From NCBI GenBank assembly GCA_041725895.1, contig JBGRQA010000030.1, positions 1 to 64,000 of the forward strand: a stretch of DNA of 64,000 bases, read 5' to 3'. Positions 43,172 through 52,466 of the stretch are shown one piece after another. Both the position numbers and the translations under genes were made by a program. The notes under the pieces were generated by a model. The model had not been told where the DNA came from, ran no database searches, and was given only the letters and a program-made list of their open reading frames with translations. This DNA comes from JBGRQA01 sp041725895. GTDB lineage: Bacteria > Bacteroidota > Bacteroidia > Bacteroidales > Marinifilaceae. Position 1 is the stretch's first letter. Each line of letters opens with the position of its first letter.

Positions 43172-43364
43172 GAATTGATAAAAATTACAGACTAATAAAA
43201 GGAAAATAAAATTATTTCAATGATTATGGTGTTGTCTTTTGCATTTGGAAGGCAAAAGCATACTATTGTTTTCGGAAATAAAGATAGATAAATCCTTTTG
43301 TTGTGTTTGCTTTTGATTAAAAAAAGACAATCGATTCTTTCTATTTTCCCATTGATAGAATCAA

Positions 43365-44186
43365 TTAACTGCAGGGGAGATAGTAGTCTTTATTAGGATT
43401 GATGCACATTACCGGAAGTTTCTGCTTATTCAGGATGGATTTTAGTTCCGGAGCCCCAAATAAATCATTGAGCCAACTGTTGTAGTTGTTGGTCATAATC
43501 ACTACCAATCCCCCTTTTTTGCTGGCTCTATCGAAAGCCTCCAGTTCAATTCGGTTTGTTTTGTTGTTGCCGGAAAGAATTTCGTACTCAAAAGAGAATT
43601 GCTTGAATATGTTTTTGGTAAAGACAAGTATGGAATTGATTTGCAGAATCAACTCACGAGCTGTTTCTTTTGCGGTAAGCAGATACAATCGGGCATTGTG
43701 AAAGCGGCCAAAATAACTCCCCCAGATCATCTTCTCTTTGTTTACTCTTTGATACCCCACCGGTAGAAAGATGTTTTGATAGGAATTCCCTATAGGGGTA
43801 TCCTTTTGCACAACGATGCTGGGCACCTTTGCTTTTCTCATAACCTTTAGTAGAGCTTGGGGGGTGTTGTCTGTCCAGCCCTTTCTTTTATCTATTTGCA
43901 TCACCAGATACATTGCATCCAGCAATTGGATGCTCAGGTTGGGTTCTGCTTCTATGGAGTCCATCAGAAGGCAATGAATCGGGATTTTTGTTTCCGGTAG
44001 CAGAGATTGAATTTGACTCTGTTTATCTTGTATGTCTTCAGATGTATTATTCTCTTTATTTTTTTTGAATGCAACAGCCAGGTTGCAATGGAATATTTGA
44101 GCTAACGCCAGGCCGTGCCGAATGGCATTGGCTTCTCTGGAGAAGTGCTCAATAATTACCAAAATATGAGGTGTGCGTTTTGTCAT
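43365..44186 (-). CDS. Universal stress protein (UspA-like, two-domain)
   Basis: A 273-residue protein with two UspA-like halves. The first opens MTKRTPHILVIIEHFSREANAIRHGLALAQIFHCNLAVAF; the second has YQNIFLPVGYQRVNKEKMIWGSYFGRFHNARLYLLTA and ends with LKSILNKQKLPVMCINP, the usual USP end strand. The glycine-rich ATP loop is not obvious, so nucleotide binding is doubtful. The ATG at 44186 is preferred; an upstream extension of 37 codons lacks family resemblance. It is divergent from the hydrogenase locus. Confidence 0.75.
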   Translation of the reverse strand: MTKRTPHILVIIEHFSREANAIRHGLALAQIFHCNLAVAFKKNKENNTSEDIQDKQSQIQSLLPETKIPIHCLLMDSIEAEPNLSIQLLDAMYLVMQIDKRKGWTDNTPQALLKVMRKAKVPSIVVQKDTPIGNSYQNIFLPVGYQRVNKEKMIWGSYFGRFHNARLYLLTAKETARELILQINSILVFTKNIFKQFSFEYEILSGNNKTNRIELEAFDRASKKGGLVVIMTNNYNSWLNDLFGAPELKSILNKQKLPVMCINPNKDYYLPCS

Positions 44187-44506
44187 ATTTATTACAGTGC
44201 AATTGGAGTAAGTAAATGTAGGATTCTTTCTTATTCTTCGAAAATGAAAAGAGGAAAAACACGACAATAAATCTTTGGAAAGAGTGTTGACGAACATAAA
44301 ATATTAGGAAAAACGGCCTGTTGGGGCCGGGCAGGAGGATCCGATTTATGATGGAATTCGATCAAAGAGAGTTATTTAGACTAAATACGTATTTGTCTCT
44401 TTTTCGCTGTATTTGGGATAAACTCATATTAATATCTTTCTCCTTTTCCTATCTTAGTGCAGTTAGATACAGGATTTGAAATTAAACATAAGCTCTTAGG
44501 CATAAT
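44187..44506. other. Intergenic region upstream of the hydrogenase locus
   Basis: About 320 bases between the divergent usp gene and the DRTGG gene. It should contain the promoter of the hydrogenase cluster, but no exact TAnnTTTG was found. A short GC-rich dyad CGGCC/GGCCG lies at 44314-44329. Nothing else is visible. Confidence 0.45.
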
Positions 44507-44854
44507 ATGGTGAAGATTGCAGATATCGTAAATGAACTTGGTGCGAAGGTGATTTGTGGAGAACACAAGATAGAACAAGAGATCCGGATGGGGTTTGCTT
44601 CCGATTTGATGAGTGATGTTTTGACCCTGGATACCGAAAATATGTTGCTTATAACCGGCCTGAATAATTTACAAACCATACGTACTTCTGAAATGTCTGA
44701 CATCTCTTATATCCTTTTTGTTCGTGATAAAAAGGCTTCCGAGGAGATGAAAGAACTGGCATGTGAGAACGACATAATGCTTTTAGAGTGCAGTCATTCG
44801 ATGTTTCGGGCTTGTGCTTCGTTGTATCAAATGGGGTTGGAGCCGGTTTACTAA
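44507..44854 (+). CDS. DRTGG-domain protein 1 (hydrogenase locus)
   Basis: A 115-residue single-domain protein of the DRTGG group, recognised from VKIADIVNELGAKVICG, then IRMGFASDLMSDVLTLDTENMLLITGL. The family is found in regulators and in phosphotransacetylase-type proteins and may bind a small ligand; function unproven. It is the first gene of the hydrogenase locus and is paralogous to the gene at 46658. Here the GG of the domain name is MG. Confidence 0.75.
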   Translation: MVKIADIVNELGAKVICGEHKIEQEIRMGFASDLMSDVLTLDTENMLLITGLNNLQTIRTSEMSDISYILFVRDKKASEEMKELACENDIMLLECSHSMFRACASLYQMGLEPVY

Positions 44855-44864
44855 TTGAAGAGGA

Positions 44865-45278
44865 ATGAATTTTAAATACAATATAGAAGGAGGAAATTTC
44901 TCTAAGGCTGGTGCTGCTTCCAGTGAGGTGAAGAAGCTTTTGAAGCAGTTGAATGTGGATGGGCGCCTAATCAAAAAAATTGTTGTTTCCTTGTACGAGG
45001 CGGAGGTCAATATTGTAGCTCATGCCTATGAAGGAACGATGAATGTTGAAATTCAACCCGATCGAATAGTGGTACGCCTCGTGGATCGTGGGCCTGGTAT
45101 ACCTGATATTAACCAGGCGATGCAAAAAGGTTTTTCTACCGCTTCTCCCGAAGTCCGGGAGATGGGGTTCGGAGCCGGAATGGGCTTGCCCAATATTGAG
45201 AAGAATTCTGATGAGTTAAATATTACAAGTAAGGTGGATGAGGGGACAGAGGTAGAGATTATTAACTATTTGCAATAA
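44865..45278 (+). CDS. RsbW-type ATP-binding protein (hydrogenase locus)
   Basis: A 137-residue GHKL ATPase of the anti-sigma/serine-kinase type. N box: SLYEAEVNIVAHAYEG; G1: LVDRGPGIPD; G2: MGFGAGMGLPNIEKNSDEL. In RsbW relatives the fold phosphorylates an anti-sigma-antagonist or binds a sigma factor; no antagonist (STAS) gene is nearby. It is separated by 10 bases from the DRTGG gene before it and by 7 bases from the hydrogenase-like gene after it, so one transcript is likely. Confidence 0.85.
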   Translation: MNFKYNIEGGNFSKAGAASSEVKKLLKQLNVDGRLIKKIVVSLYEAEVNIVAHAYEGTMNVEIQPDRIVVRLVDRGPGIPDINQAMQKGFSTASPEVREMGFGAGMGLPNIEKNSDELNITSKVDEGTEVEIINYLQ

Positions 45279-45285
45279 ATAATTG

Positions 45286-46668
45286 ATGAAGGAGCAGGTT
45301 CATTTTTATCACGCATTAAAAGTAGAAGAGGACATCTGTATTGGTTGTACGCATTGTATGAATATTTGTCCTACTGCTGCTATTCGTGTTAATAATGGCA
45401 AAGCAACCATCAATAAAAATGCCTGTGTCGATTGTGGCGAATGTATGAAATCCTGCCCTGTGAATGCCATATTTGTGGAACAGGACGACTTTAGCCAGAT
45501 TTTTAAGTTCAAGTATCGGGTAGCTTTGCTGCCCACTGTTTTGTTAGGACAGTTTCCGGATGAGATAACAGAGGAGCAAATTTTCTCCGTTATCCATGAA
45601 ATGGGCTTTACGCACGTTTATGAGGTGGATGAGGCTGTGGATATTCTCACTGAGGCTACAGCTGCTCATATGAAGAAATACCACCATCAGCGTCCGTTTG
45701 TTTCAACCTTTTGTCCTGCGGTTGTACGATTGATACAGGTGAAATTCCCTTCCCTGGTGGAAAATATGCTGCACCTGAAACCGGTGATTGATATCGCGGC
45801 CCTGTACAACCGGAAGCGACTGGAGGACGAAGGCATTCCTACTGAAGATATTGGTGTGTTCTACGTGACTCCCTGTGCTGCAAAAATTGCTGCTGTAAAG
45901 AGTCCGGTAGGAGAGGATGAGTTGTTGATAAACGGGGTTATCAACATGGATTTCATCTATAATAAAGTACTGTTGAGTATCAGTCAGAAAAAACAACAGG
46001 TTTGTAAGATACCTGTTCCCCGTCCTCTAACAGAGAAAAGCATAGGTTGGACCCTTACCAATGGGGAAGCCTCTCAATACAAAGGCCGTTGTCTTGCCAT
46101 TGACGAAATTCATAACGTAATAGAGATACTGGAAAAGCTGGAGAATGATGAGATCGCGGATGTGGATTTTCTGGAGCTCCGTGCCTGTGATCACAGTTGT
46201 GCAGGAGGTGTTTTGGCTACTGAGAATCGCTTTCTAACTATCGAGCGGTTGAGAAAGAGAGCCGAACGTCATAAGAAAATGGGGGTTCCCCCAATAGAAG
46301 CCAAAGGAATAGAGAGTTATAAGGATTATCTCTGGAATAATCTGAAGACGAAAAGCATAGAACCCCGCTCCATCGTAAAACTGGACGAGAATATGATGGT
46401 GGCCATGAAGAAGATGGAAAAGGTGCAAAGGATTTTGCGAGTCCTACCCGGAATCGATTGTGGAGCTTGTGGTACTCCTCGTTGCCATACTTTGGCCGAA
46501 GATATTGTGCAGGGCAAAGCCAAAATGACACAGTGTGTTTTCCTGCAAAAGATGTTGTGTAAGGAGAATCTGATGACCAGTGAGGAATCCTATGAAATAT
46601 CAGAGACTACCTGGGGAAAGAAAAGATTTGATAAGGACCGAAACAAAAGAAACTTGAATGAAGGTTAA
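45286..46668 (+). CDS. HydS-like sensory [FeFe]-hydrogenase
   Basis: A 460-residue iron-sulfur protein. Two 4Fe-4S motifs are at the start (CIGCTHCMNICP, CVDCGECMKSCP), followed by an [FeFe]-hydrogenase-like domain, then a Cys-rich FeS domain near the end (CGACGTPRC...C). The H-cluster ligand cysteines are kept: Cys143 (TFCP), Cys197 (TPCAAK), Cys301 and Cys305 (ACDHSC). The proton-relay Cys of TSCCP is Phe142, the Met of MPC is Thr, and the Glu of KxxE is missing. Such changes are known in sensory (group C/D) hydrogenases. It starts at ATG 45286; an upstream TTG is unlikely. It overlaps the next gene by 11 bases. Confidence 0.85.
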   Translation: MKEQVHFYHALKVEEDICIGCTHCMNICPTAAIRVNNGKATINKNACVDCGECMKSCPVNAIFVEQDDFSQIFKFKYRVALLPTVLLGQFPDEITEEQIFSVIHEMGFTHVYEVDEAVDILTEATAAHMKKYHHQRPFVSTFCPAVVRLIQVKFPSLVENMLHLKPVIDIAALYNRKRLEDEGIPTEDIGVFYVTPCAAKIAAVKSPVGEDELLINGVINMDFIYNKVLLSISQKKQQVCKIPVPRPLTEKSIGWTLTNGEASQYKGRCLAIDEIHNVIEILEKLENDEIADVDFLELRACDHSCAGGVLATENRFLTIERLRKRAERHKKMGVPPIEAKGIESYKDYLWNNLKTKSIEPRSIVKLDENMMVAMKKMEKVQRILRVLPGIDCGACGTPRCHTLAEDIVQGKAKMTQCVFLQKMLCKENLMTSEESYEISETTWGKKRFDKDRNKRNLNEG

Positions 46669-46999
46669 AGAGATAGTAGACCGATTGGGTCTTAAAATTT
46701 GCAGTGGACAGCAGGGATTGGATCGTGAGATTACCGGAGGATATACTTCCGACTTGTTAAGTGATGTTATGGGCAATGCTGATACCGGTCATGTTTGGGT
46801 GACTTTGCAAACTCATAAGAACATAATGGCCATTGCTTCTTTGAAGGAATTGGCAGCAGTCGTGTTGGTAAAGGGATTACAACCGGAACCCGATGCAGCA
46901 GAACAAAGCAATGAGGAGGGAATTCCGGTACTCTCGTCAGAGGAAGAGGCTTTTGAGTTAACCGGAAAGTTGTATGCAATATTGAACGAAAGCAGATAA
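46658..46999 (+). CDS. DRTGG-domain protein 2 (hydrogenase locus)
   Basis: A 113-residue DRTGG protein with the signature EITGGYTSDLLSDVMGNA near residue 28. It is a paralogue of the gene at 44507, with the GG retained. Start ATG 46658 overlaps the end of the HydS-like gene by 11 bases, indicating translational coupling. The PHP gene begins one base after its stop. A ligand-binding or signalling role is inferred from its company only. Confidence 0.82.
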   Translation: MKVKEIVDRLGLKICSGQQGLDREITGGYTSDLLSDVMGNADTGHVWVTLQTHKNIMAIASLKELAAVVLVKGLQPEPDAAEQSNEEGIPVLSSEEEAFELTGKLYAILNESR

Positions 47000-47000
47000 A

Positions 47001-47741
47001 ATGCAAGAGTACCGGGCCGATTTACATCTGCATACTGTGTTGTCTCCCTGTGGAGATTTGGAGATGAGTCCGGTTAATCTTATCCAAAAGGCTAAGGAAA
47101 GGGGCCTTAATATTTTAGGTATAACCGATCACAATTCCACTTTGCATGCCCCGTTGATTAAAGAGTTGGGAGATCGGGAAGGAATTTTGGTGTTGATGGG
47201 TGCAGAGGTGAGTACAAGGGAAGAGGTTCACTGCTTGTGTTTTTTTGAAGAAGAGGAGGAATTGGCCCAATTTCAGGTGTTTCTCGATAGGAATCTACCT
47301 CAGATACCCAATGATGTGGATCGATTCGGCTATCAGGTTGTGGTGGACGAGGAGGACAATATTTTAAAGGAAGTGGATTGCCTTTTGATTTCAGGTTTAA
47401 AGGCTGGGATCAATGAGATAGAGCAGAAGGTACATAGTCTGAATGGTTTATTCATTCCGGCACATATTGATAAAAAGGTGAACAGCATCAGTAGTCAATT
47501 GGGTTTTGTTCCCCCCGATTTGAAAGTTGACGCTTTGGAGTTGTCGCCACACGTAACTAAGGAGGAGTATTTAAGGAAATATGGGTATCTGAAGAACCAT
47601 GTGTTCATTCAAAGTTCAGATGCCCACTATATAGAAAATATTGGAGATGCGGTGACCCGGTTTACCCTTGAGAAATTGAGCTTTGAGGAAGTCAGGAAGG
47701 CCCTTGCGGGAGAGGGGAAAAGAAAAGTTGAGATCTCCTAG
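47001..47741 (+). CDS. PHP-domain phosphoesterase (hydrogenase locus)
   Basis: A 246-residue PHP-domain metal-dependent phosphoesterase. Metal ligands are visible: ADLHLHTVLSPCGDL (residues 5-19), ITDHNST, GAEVSTREEVHCLCFF, IPAHIDKK, and QSSDAHY near the end. The reaction is unknown. Members of this subfamily are common beside HydABC-type hydrogenases in Firmicutes. Start ATG 47001 lies immediately after the DRTGG stop. Confidence 0.88.
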   Translation: MQEYRADLHLHTVLSPCGDLEMSPVNLIQKAKERGLNILGITDHNSTLHAPLIKELGDREGILVLMGAEVSTREEVHCLCFFEEEEELAQFQVFLDRNLPQIPNDVDRFGYQVVVDEEDNILKEVDCLLISGLKAGINEIEQKVHSLNGLFIPAHIDKKVNSISSQLGFVPPDLKVDALELSPHVTKEEYLRKYGYLKNHVFIQSSDAHYIENIGDAVTRFTLEKLSFEEVRKALAGEGKRKVEIS

Positions 47742-47845
47742 AAGTAGAGTATTAAATTTTTGTGAATTGAGTTATACGTTTCACAAAGAAGCGCAAAGTT
47801 AAAATTGTTGAAAAACTTAAAGCTTGCTACTAGAAGCTAATTAAA

Positions 47846-48382
47846 ATGAAAGATCTGTCAATGCACATAATGGATATCATCCAGAACTCGGTTCGGGCCG
47901 AAGCTTCCCATGTCGAATTAATGATTGAGGAGCAGCCGGAGCAGGATCTGTATCGTTTGTGCATTAAGGACAATGGATGCGGGATGGATGAGGAAACCCT
48001 GAAGCGGGTGACTGATCCTTTCTTTACCACCCGAACCACCCGAAAGGTAGGTTTGGGGATTTCGTTGCTGAAGATGAATGCGGAACGCACCGGGGGCGGA
48101 CTGGAAATCTCCTCTGAGTTGGGGAAAGGAACCCAGGTGGATGTGAATTTTTCCCATTCCAATATCGATCGACCTGTTTTGGGAGACATAGCAGGAACCA
48201 TGGTTTTGCTGGTAGGTGCCAATCCCGGAATGGATTTTACATATAGGCACATTACCCCCAAGGGGGAATATTGTTTTGATACACGCGAGGTGAAGGAGGT
48301 ATTGGAGGATGTATCAGTCAATGATCCTCAGATAATGCAATATCTGAAGGAATTAATACGTGAAAACCTAAACACTTTATAA
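47846..48382 (+). CDS. GHKL ATP-binding protein (hydrogenase locus)
   Basis: A 178-residue stand-alone histidine-kinase-like ATPase domain. N box: MDIIQNSVRAEASHVEL; G1: IKDNGCGMDEE; F box: DPFFTTRTTRKVGLGISLLKMNAERTGG. There is no dimerisation domain or phosphohistidine region, so it is not a classic sensor kinase. The same type of ATPase lies just upstream of the hydD-hydB-hydA genes in clostridia. It is separated from the PHP gene by 104 bases and from the ferredoxin gene by 35. Confidence 0.88.
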   Translation: MKDLSMHIMDIIQNSVRAEASHVELMIEEQPEQDLYRLCIKDNGCGMDEETLKRVTDPFFTTRTTRKVGLGISLLKMNAERTGGGLEISSELGKGTQVDVNFSHSNIDRPVLGDIAGTMVLLVGANPGMDFTYRHITPKGEYCFDTREVKEVLEDVSVNDPQIMQYLKELIRENLNTL

Positions 48383-48417
48383 TAGAAATAAAATTCTAAC
48401 CTTTAATTACTAAAATT

Positions 48418-48810
48418 ATGGCAAAAGTTAAATCCCTTGCGGATCTGAAGCGAATCAAGGAGGAGCTTCAGTCAAAAATGGATCTGCGGGAGAAGAGCGA
48501 CGATCCTGAAAAGCTGGTGCAGATCAAAGTGGCGATGGCAACTTGCGGTATTGCATCGGGTGCAAAGGAAGTAATGGACTTCATGATAGCTGAATTGGCA
48601 AAGCGAGACATTCAGGCAATAGTTACGCAAACGGGATGTATGGGGTATTGCTATGCAGAACCTACAATCGAAGTGAAGATGCCGGAGAAGGATCCTATAG
48701 TATTTGGTGATGTGGATCTGAAGAAAGCCGATGAGATTATTGAAAAGTACATCAAACAAGGTGAGTTGGTGGACGGTATCATTCCGGTGAACTACAAAAC
48801 TATTGACTAA
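48418..48810 (+). CDS. 2Fe-2S thioredoxin-fold ferredoxin (NuoE/HydD-like)
   Basis: A 130-residue protein. The thioredoxin-like 2Fe-2S fold is shown by VAMATCGIASGAKEV, then TQTGCMGYCYAEP; four cysteines (ATC, TGC, GYC plus one other, possibly unpaired) are close to the HydC/NuoE pattern. It would transfer electrons to or from HydB. It is the first of four structural hydrogenase genes. Often labelled HydD in clostridia; its necessity for the complex is not established. Confidence 0.83.
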   Translation: MAKVKSLADLKRIKEELQSKMDLREKSDDPEKLVQIKVAMATCGIASGAKEVMDFMIAELAKRDIQAIVTQTGCMGYCYAEPTIEVKMPEKDPIVFGDVDLKKADEIIEKYIKQGELVDGIIPVNYKTID

Positions 48811-48830
48811 CCCTAAAGGAATTAACTAAC

Positions 48831-50624
48831 ATGGAAAAGTATAAAATGCATATTCTTATTTGTGGAGGTACCGGATGTCGTGCGTCTGCAAGTGAGGCTA
48901 TTCAAACAAATTTACAGGAATGTCTGAAAGCCAAAGGGCTGGAAGAAGAGGTGCAGGTAGTAAGTACCGGTTGCTTTGGTTTTTGCGAGAAAGGTCCGAT
49001 TGTGAAAATCCTTCCTGATAACACCTTTTACATTGAGGTAAAACCTGAAGATGCAGAGGAACTTGTTGAAGAACACGTGATCAAGGGACGCCAGGTGCAG
49101 CGCCTGTTGTATACCGATCCCGAGAAAAAGGAGGTGATTAGCGATGCCAAGAACATGGGCTTCTACAAAAAGCAGCTTCGTATTGCTCTTCGTAACTGTG
49201 GTTTTATCAATCCGGAGAACATTGATGAGTACATTGCCCGTGAGGGATATGCTGCTCTTGGAAAATGCTTGACCGATATGACTCCTCAATCCGTTATTGA
49301 TGAAATTAAGCTTTCTGGTCTGAGAGGTCGAGGAGGAGGAGGATTTCCTACCGGTTTGAAATGGGAATTTGCTTCCAAGAATGATGCTGATCAGAAGTAT
49401 GTGGTTTGTAATGCTGACGAGGGTGATCCAGGTGCATTTATGGACCGTTCTATTCTGGAAGGTGATCCGCATTCTGTACTGGAGGCAATGGCCATTTGTG
49501 GTTACACCATGGGGGCCGATAAAGGAGTAATCTACATTCGTGCAGAGTATCCTTTGGCGATTGAACGTTTAAAAGTGGCTATCAAACAGGCACGTGAATA
49601 TGGCTTGTTGGGAAAAGATATTTTGGGTGCCGGGTTCAATTTCGATATTGAGTTACGATATGGTGCCGGGGCATTTGTATGTGGTGAGGAAACTGCCTTG
49701 ATCCATTCAATGGAAGGTATGCGCGGTGAACCTACCGTAAAGCCTCCTTTTCCTGCTGAATCGGGCTACAATGGTAAGCCAACCAACGTGAACAATGTGG
49801 AGACCTTTGCCAGTGTTCCTGTAATTATCAATAAGGGTGCCAACTGGTTCAATAAAATAGGTAGTGAGAAATCGAAGGGTACCAAAGTATTTGCTTTGGC
49901 AGGAAAGATCAATAACGTAGGTTTGATCGAGGTACCAATGGGTACTACTCTTCGTGAAGTAATTTACGAAATTGGTGGAGGTATTAAGGATGGCAAGAAA
50001 TTTAAGGCTGTTCAAACCGGTGGTCCTTCTGGAGGTTGTTTGACTGAGAAGCACCTGGATACTCCAATTGATTTCGATAACCTTTTGGCTGTTGGTTCCA
50101 TGATGGGATCCGGTGGTATGATCGTAATGGACGAGGACGACTGTATGGTGTCCGTGGCTAAGTTCTATTTGGACTTTACTGTAGAGGAATCTTGTGGTAA
50201 GTGTACTCCTTGTCGTGTGGGTAACAAGCGTTTGTATGAATTGCTTGACAAAATCACTCAGGGGAACGGAACCAAAGAGGATTTGGATCTGTTGCGAAAC
50301 CTGAGTACCGTAATTAAAGATACTTCTCTGTGTGGTTTGGGACAAACTTCTCCCAATCCGGTGCTTTCTACCTTGGAGAATTTCGAGGAAGAGTATTTGG
50401 CACACGTGGTAGATCACAAATGTACCGCAGGTCAGTGTAAGGCATTGATGCAGTACGTGATTGATCCGGAGCTTTGTGTGGGTTGTACCCTTTGTGCACG
50501 TAACTGTCCGGTGGATTGTATTTCCGGAGAGCGCAAGGAAGCTCACGTGATTGATACAAGTATTTGTATCAAGTGTGGCGCCTGTATGGAGAAATGTAAG
50601 TTTAATGCGATTAGCATACAATAA
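48831..50624 (+). CDS. hydB: NADH-binding subunit of bifurcating [FeFe]-hydrogenase
   Basis: A 597-residue NuoF-like subunit. An N-terminal 2Fe-2S ferredoxin domain (CGGTGC...STGCFGFCEKGP) precedes the NADH/FMN core: GRGGGGFPTGLKWEF (NADH loop), NADEGDPGAFMDRSILEGDPH, and ESCGKCTPCRVG (4Fe-4S). The C-terminal extension holds two more 4Fe-4S motifs (CVGCTLCARNCP, CIKCGACMEKC). This organisation is that of HydB in HydABC complexes, which couple NADH and reduced ferredoxin oxidation to H2. Start ATG 48831; a full AAGGAGGA precedes the next gene. Confidence 0.95.
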   Translation: MEKYKMHILICGGTGCRASASEAIQTNLQECLKAKGLEEEVQVVSTGCFGFCEKGPIVKILPDNTFYIEVKPEDAEELVEEHVIKGRQVQRLLYTDPEKKEVISDAKNMGFYKKQLRIALRNCGFINPENIDEYIAREGYAALGKCLTDMTPQSVIDEIKLSGLRGRGGGGFPTGLKWEFASKNDADQKYVVCNADEGDPGAFMDRSILEGDPHSVLEAMAICGYTMGADKGVIYIRAEYPLAIERLKVAIKQAREYGLLGKDILGAGFNFDIELRYGAGAFVCGEETALIHSMEGMRGEPTVKPPFPAESGYNGKPTNVNNVETFASVPVIINKGANWFNKIGSEKSKGTKVFALAGKINNVGLIEVPMGTTLREVIYEIGGGIKDGKKFKAVQTGGPSGGCLTEKHLDTPIDFDNLLAVGSMMGSGGMIVMDEDDCMVSVAKFYLDFTVEESCGKCTPCRVGNKRLYELLDKITQGNGTKEDLDLLRNLSTVIKDTSLCGLGQTSPNPVLSTLENFEEEYLAHVVDHKCTAGQCKALMQYVIDPELCVGCTLCARNCPVDCISGERKEAHVIDTSICIKCGACMEKCKFNAISIQ

Positions 50625-50638
50625 GGAGGACCTGGAAA

Positions 50639-52411
50639 ATGGAACAAATGATTAAATTAACCATTGATAATAAAGAGATAGAGGTACCCAAGGGGACCAC
50701 TATTTTAGATGCAGCCAAAGAGTTGGGAATTGAGATACCTACTCTTTGTTACATGAACCTGGGCGATATGGGAATTGAGCACAAACCAGGAGGATGTAGA
50801 ATTTGTGTTGTAGAGGTGGAAGGACGCCGCAACCTTGCCCCATCTTGTAATTCAAAGTGTGAGAACGGTATGGTGGTTCACACTCACAACATGCGCGTTT
50901 TGAATGCTCGTAAAACCGTTATGGAATTGATGCTTTCCGATCACCCTTTCGACTGTTTGGTATGTGCCAAGTCGGGAAATTGTGATTTGCAGGATATGGC
51001 CCACAAATTAGGCGTTCGTGAGCTTCACTACAAAGGCGAGCAGTCAACTTACCAGGTGGATTATTCTCCTTCGATCATCCGTGATTTGGACAAGTGCATT
51101 ATGTGTCGTCGTTGCGAAACTATGTGTAACGAAGTTCAAACCGTTGGCGCTCTTTCTGCAGTAAATCGTGGCTTTAAGGCTGTTGTGGCTCCTGCTTTCG
51201 AAATGGATCTTCAAAAGTCAACTTGTACCTACTGCGGACAGTGTGTGGCTGTTTGTCCTACGGGAGCTTTGACCGAAGTAGATCACACCAATAAGTTGAT
51301 TCGTGATCTTGCTGATCCTAAGAAAACCGTTGTTGTACAAACTGCACCAGCAGTACGTGCAGCTTTGGGTGAGGAGTTCGGTTTGGAGCCTGGTACACTG
51401 GTTACTGGTAAGATGGTTACTGCATTGCGTAGCCTTGGTTTCGATCGTGTATTCGATACCGATTTTGCTGCCGATCTTACCATTATGGAAGAAGGAACCG
51501 AGTTGCTCGATCGTTTGACTCGTCACCTGAATGGGGATAAGGATGTAAAGCTGCCAATTCTGACTTCTTGTTGTCCGGGATGGGTGAACTTCTTTGAGCA
51601 CTATTTCCCAAATATGAAAGATATTCCTTCTACTGCTCGTTCTCCTCAGCAGATGTTTGGACCTATTGCCAAGAATTACCTGGCCAAAGAAATGGGTATT
51701 AAACGTGAGGATATGATCGTAGTTTCTATTATGCCTTGTTTGGCCAAGAAATACGAGTGTCAACGTGACGAGTTTAAGGTAGATGGTGATCCTGATGTAA
51801 ATTATTCAATTACTACCCGTGAGTTGGCCAACCTGATCAAGCAGGCCAATATGGACTTCAATTCTCTTGAAGAGGAAGATTTCGACAACCCACTAGGCGA
51901 ATCTACCGGTGCGAGTGTGATCTTCGGTGCTACCGGTGGTGTAATCGAAGCAGCTGCCCGTACCGCTTACGAAGTATATACCGGTAATACTCTTGAGAAA
52001 GTGGATTTCAAGGCACTTCGTGGTATGGAAGGCATTCGTAGCGCGAAAGTCGATTTTGACGGATTGGAATTGAACATTGGTATTGCTCATGGTTTGGGGA
52101 ATGCTCGTAAATTGCTGGAAGATATTCGCGATGGAAAATCAGAATACCACGCTATTGAAATCATGGCCTGTCCTGGTGGATGTGTAGGTGGTGGTGGTCA
52201 GCCATTGCACCACGGTGATTCTTCAATTTTGAAGAAACGTGCTGCTGCCCTGTATCGTGAAGATGCTGGTAAAGCCATCCGTAAGTCGCACGAGAACCCA
52301 TACATAATCAAGTTGTATGAAGAGTTCCTTGGTAAGCCATGTGGTGAGTTGTCACACAAATTGTTGCACACTCATTACTTCGACAAGAGTAAAGAGATCG
52401 AAATCGAATAA
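50639..52411 (+). CDS. hydA: [FeFe]-hydrogenase catalytic subunit (HydA, bifurcating type)
   Basis: A 590-residue catalytic subunit. Order of domains: 2Fe-2S (KPGGCRICVVEVEG near residue 52), His-ligated 4Fe-4S (HPFDCLVCAKSGNCDLQD), two 4Fe-4S (CIMCRRCETMC; CTYCGQCVAVCP) and the H-cluster domain with TSCCPGW (Cys311, Cys312), MPCLAKKYE and MACPGGCVGGGGQP. All active-site residues are intact. C-terminal tail matches the HydA of NAD-dependent bifurcating enzymes (A3-type modular form). It makes H2. A strong ribosome-binding site, AAGGAGGA, lies at 50623. Confidence 0.97.
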   Translation: MEQMIKLTIDNKEIEVPKGTTILDAAKELGIEIPTLCYMNLGDMGIEHKPGGCRICVVEVEGRRNLAPSCNSKCENGMVVHTHNMRVLNARKTVMELMLSDHPFDCLVCAKSGNCDLQDMAHKLGVRELHYKGEQSTYQVDYSPSIIRDLDKCIMCRRCETMCNEVQTVGALSAVNRGFKAVVAPAFEMDLQKSTCTYCGQCVAVCPTGALTEVDHTNKLIRDLADPKKTVVVQTAPAVRAALGEEFGLEPGTLVTGKMVTALRSLGFDRVFDTDFAADLTIMEEGTELLDRLTRHLNGDKDVKLPILTSCCPGWVNFFEHYFPNMKDIPSTARSPQQMFGPIAKNYLAKEMGIKREDMIVVSIMPCLAKKYECQRDEFKVDGDPDVNYSITTRELANLIKQANMDFNSLEEEDFDNPLGESTGASVIFGATGGVIEAAARTAYEVYTGNTLEKVDFKALRGMEGIRSAKVDFDGLELNIGIAHGLGNARKLLEDIRDGKSEYHAIEIMACPGGCVGGGGQPLHHGDSSILKKRAAALYREDAGKAIRKSHENPYIIKLYEEFLGKPCGELSHKLLHTHYFDKSKEIEIE

Positions 52412-52466
52412 TTAGTAAAGAACCATCAGGATTGTTCGCAATCCTTTAATATAAGGAGTTTATATT

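Noticed and set aside
44187..44297. Long start of the universal stress protein
   Set aside because: The extra 37 residues are Ser/Arg/Phe-rich and unlike USP; the ATG at 44186 begins with the expected first strand.
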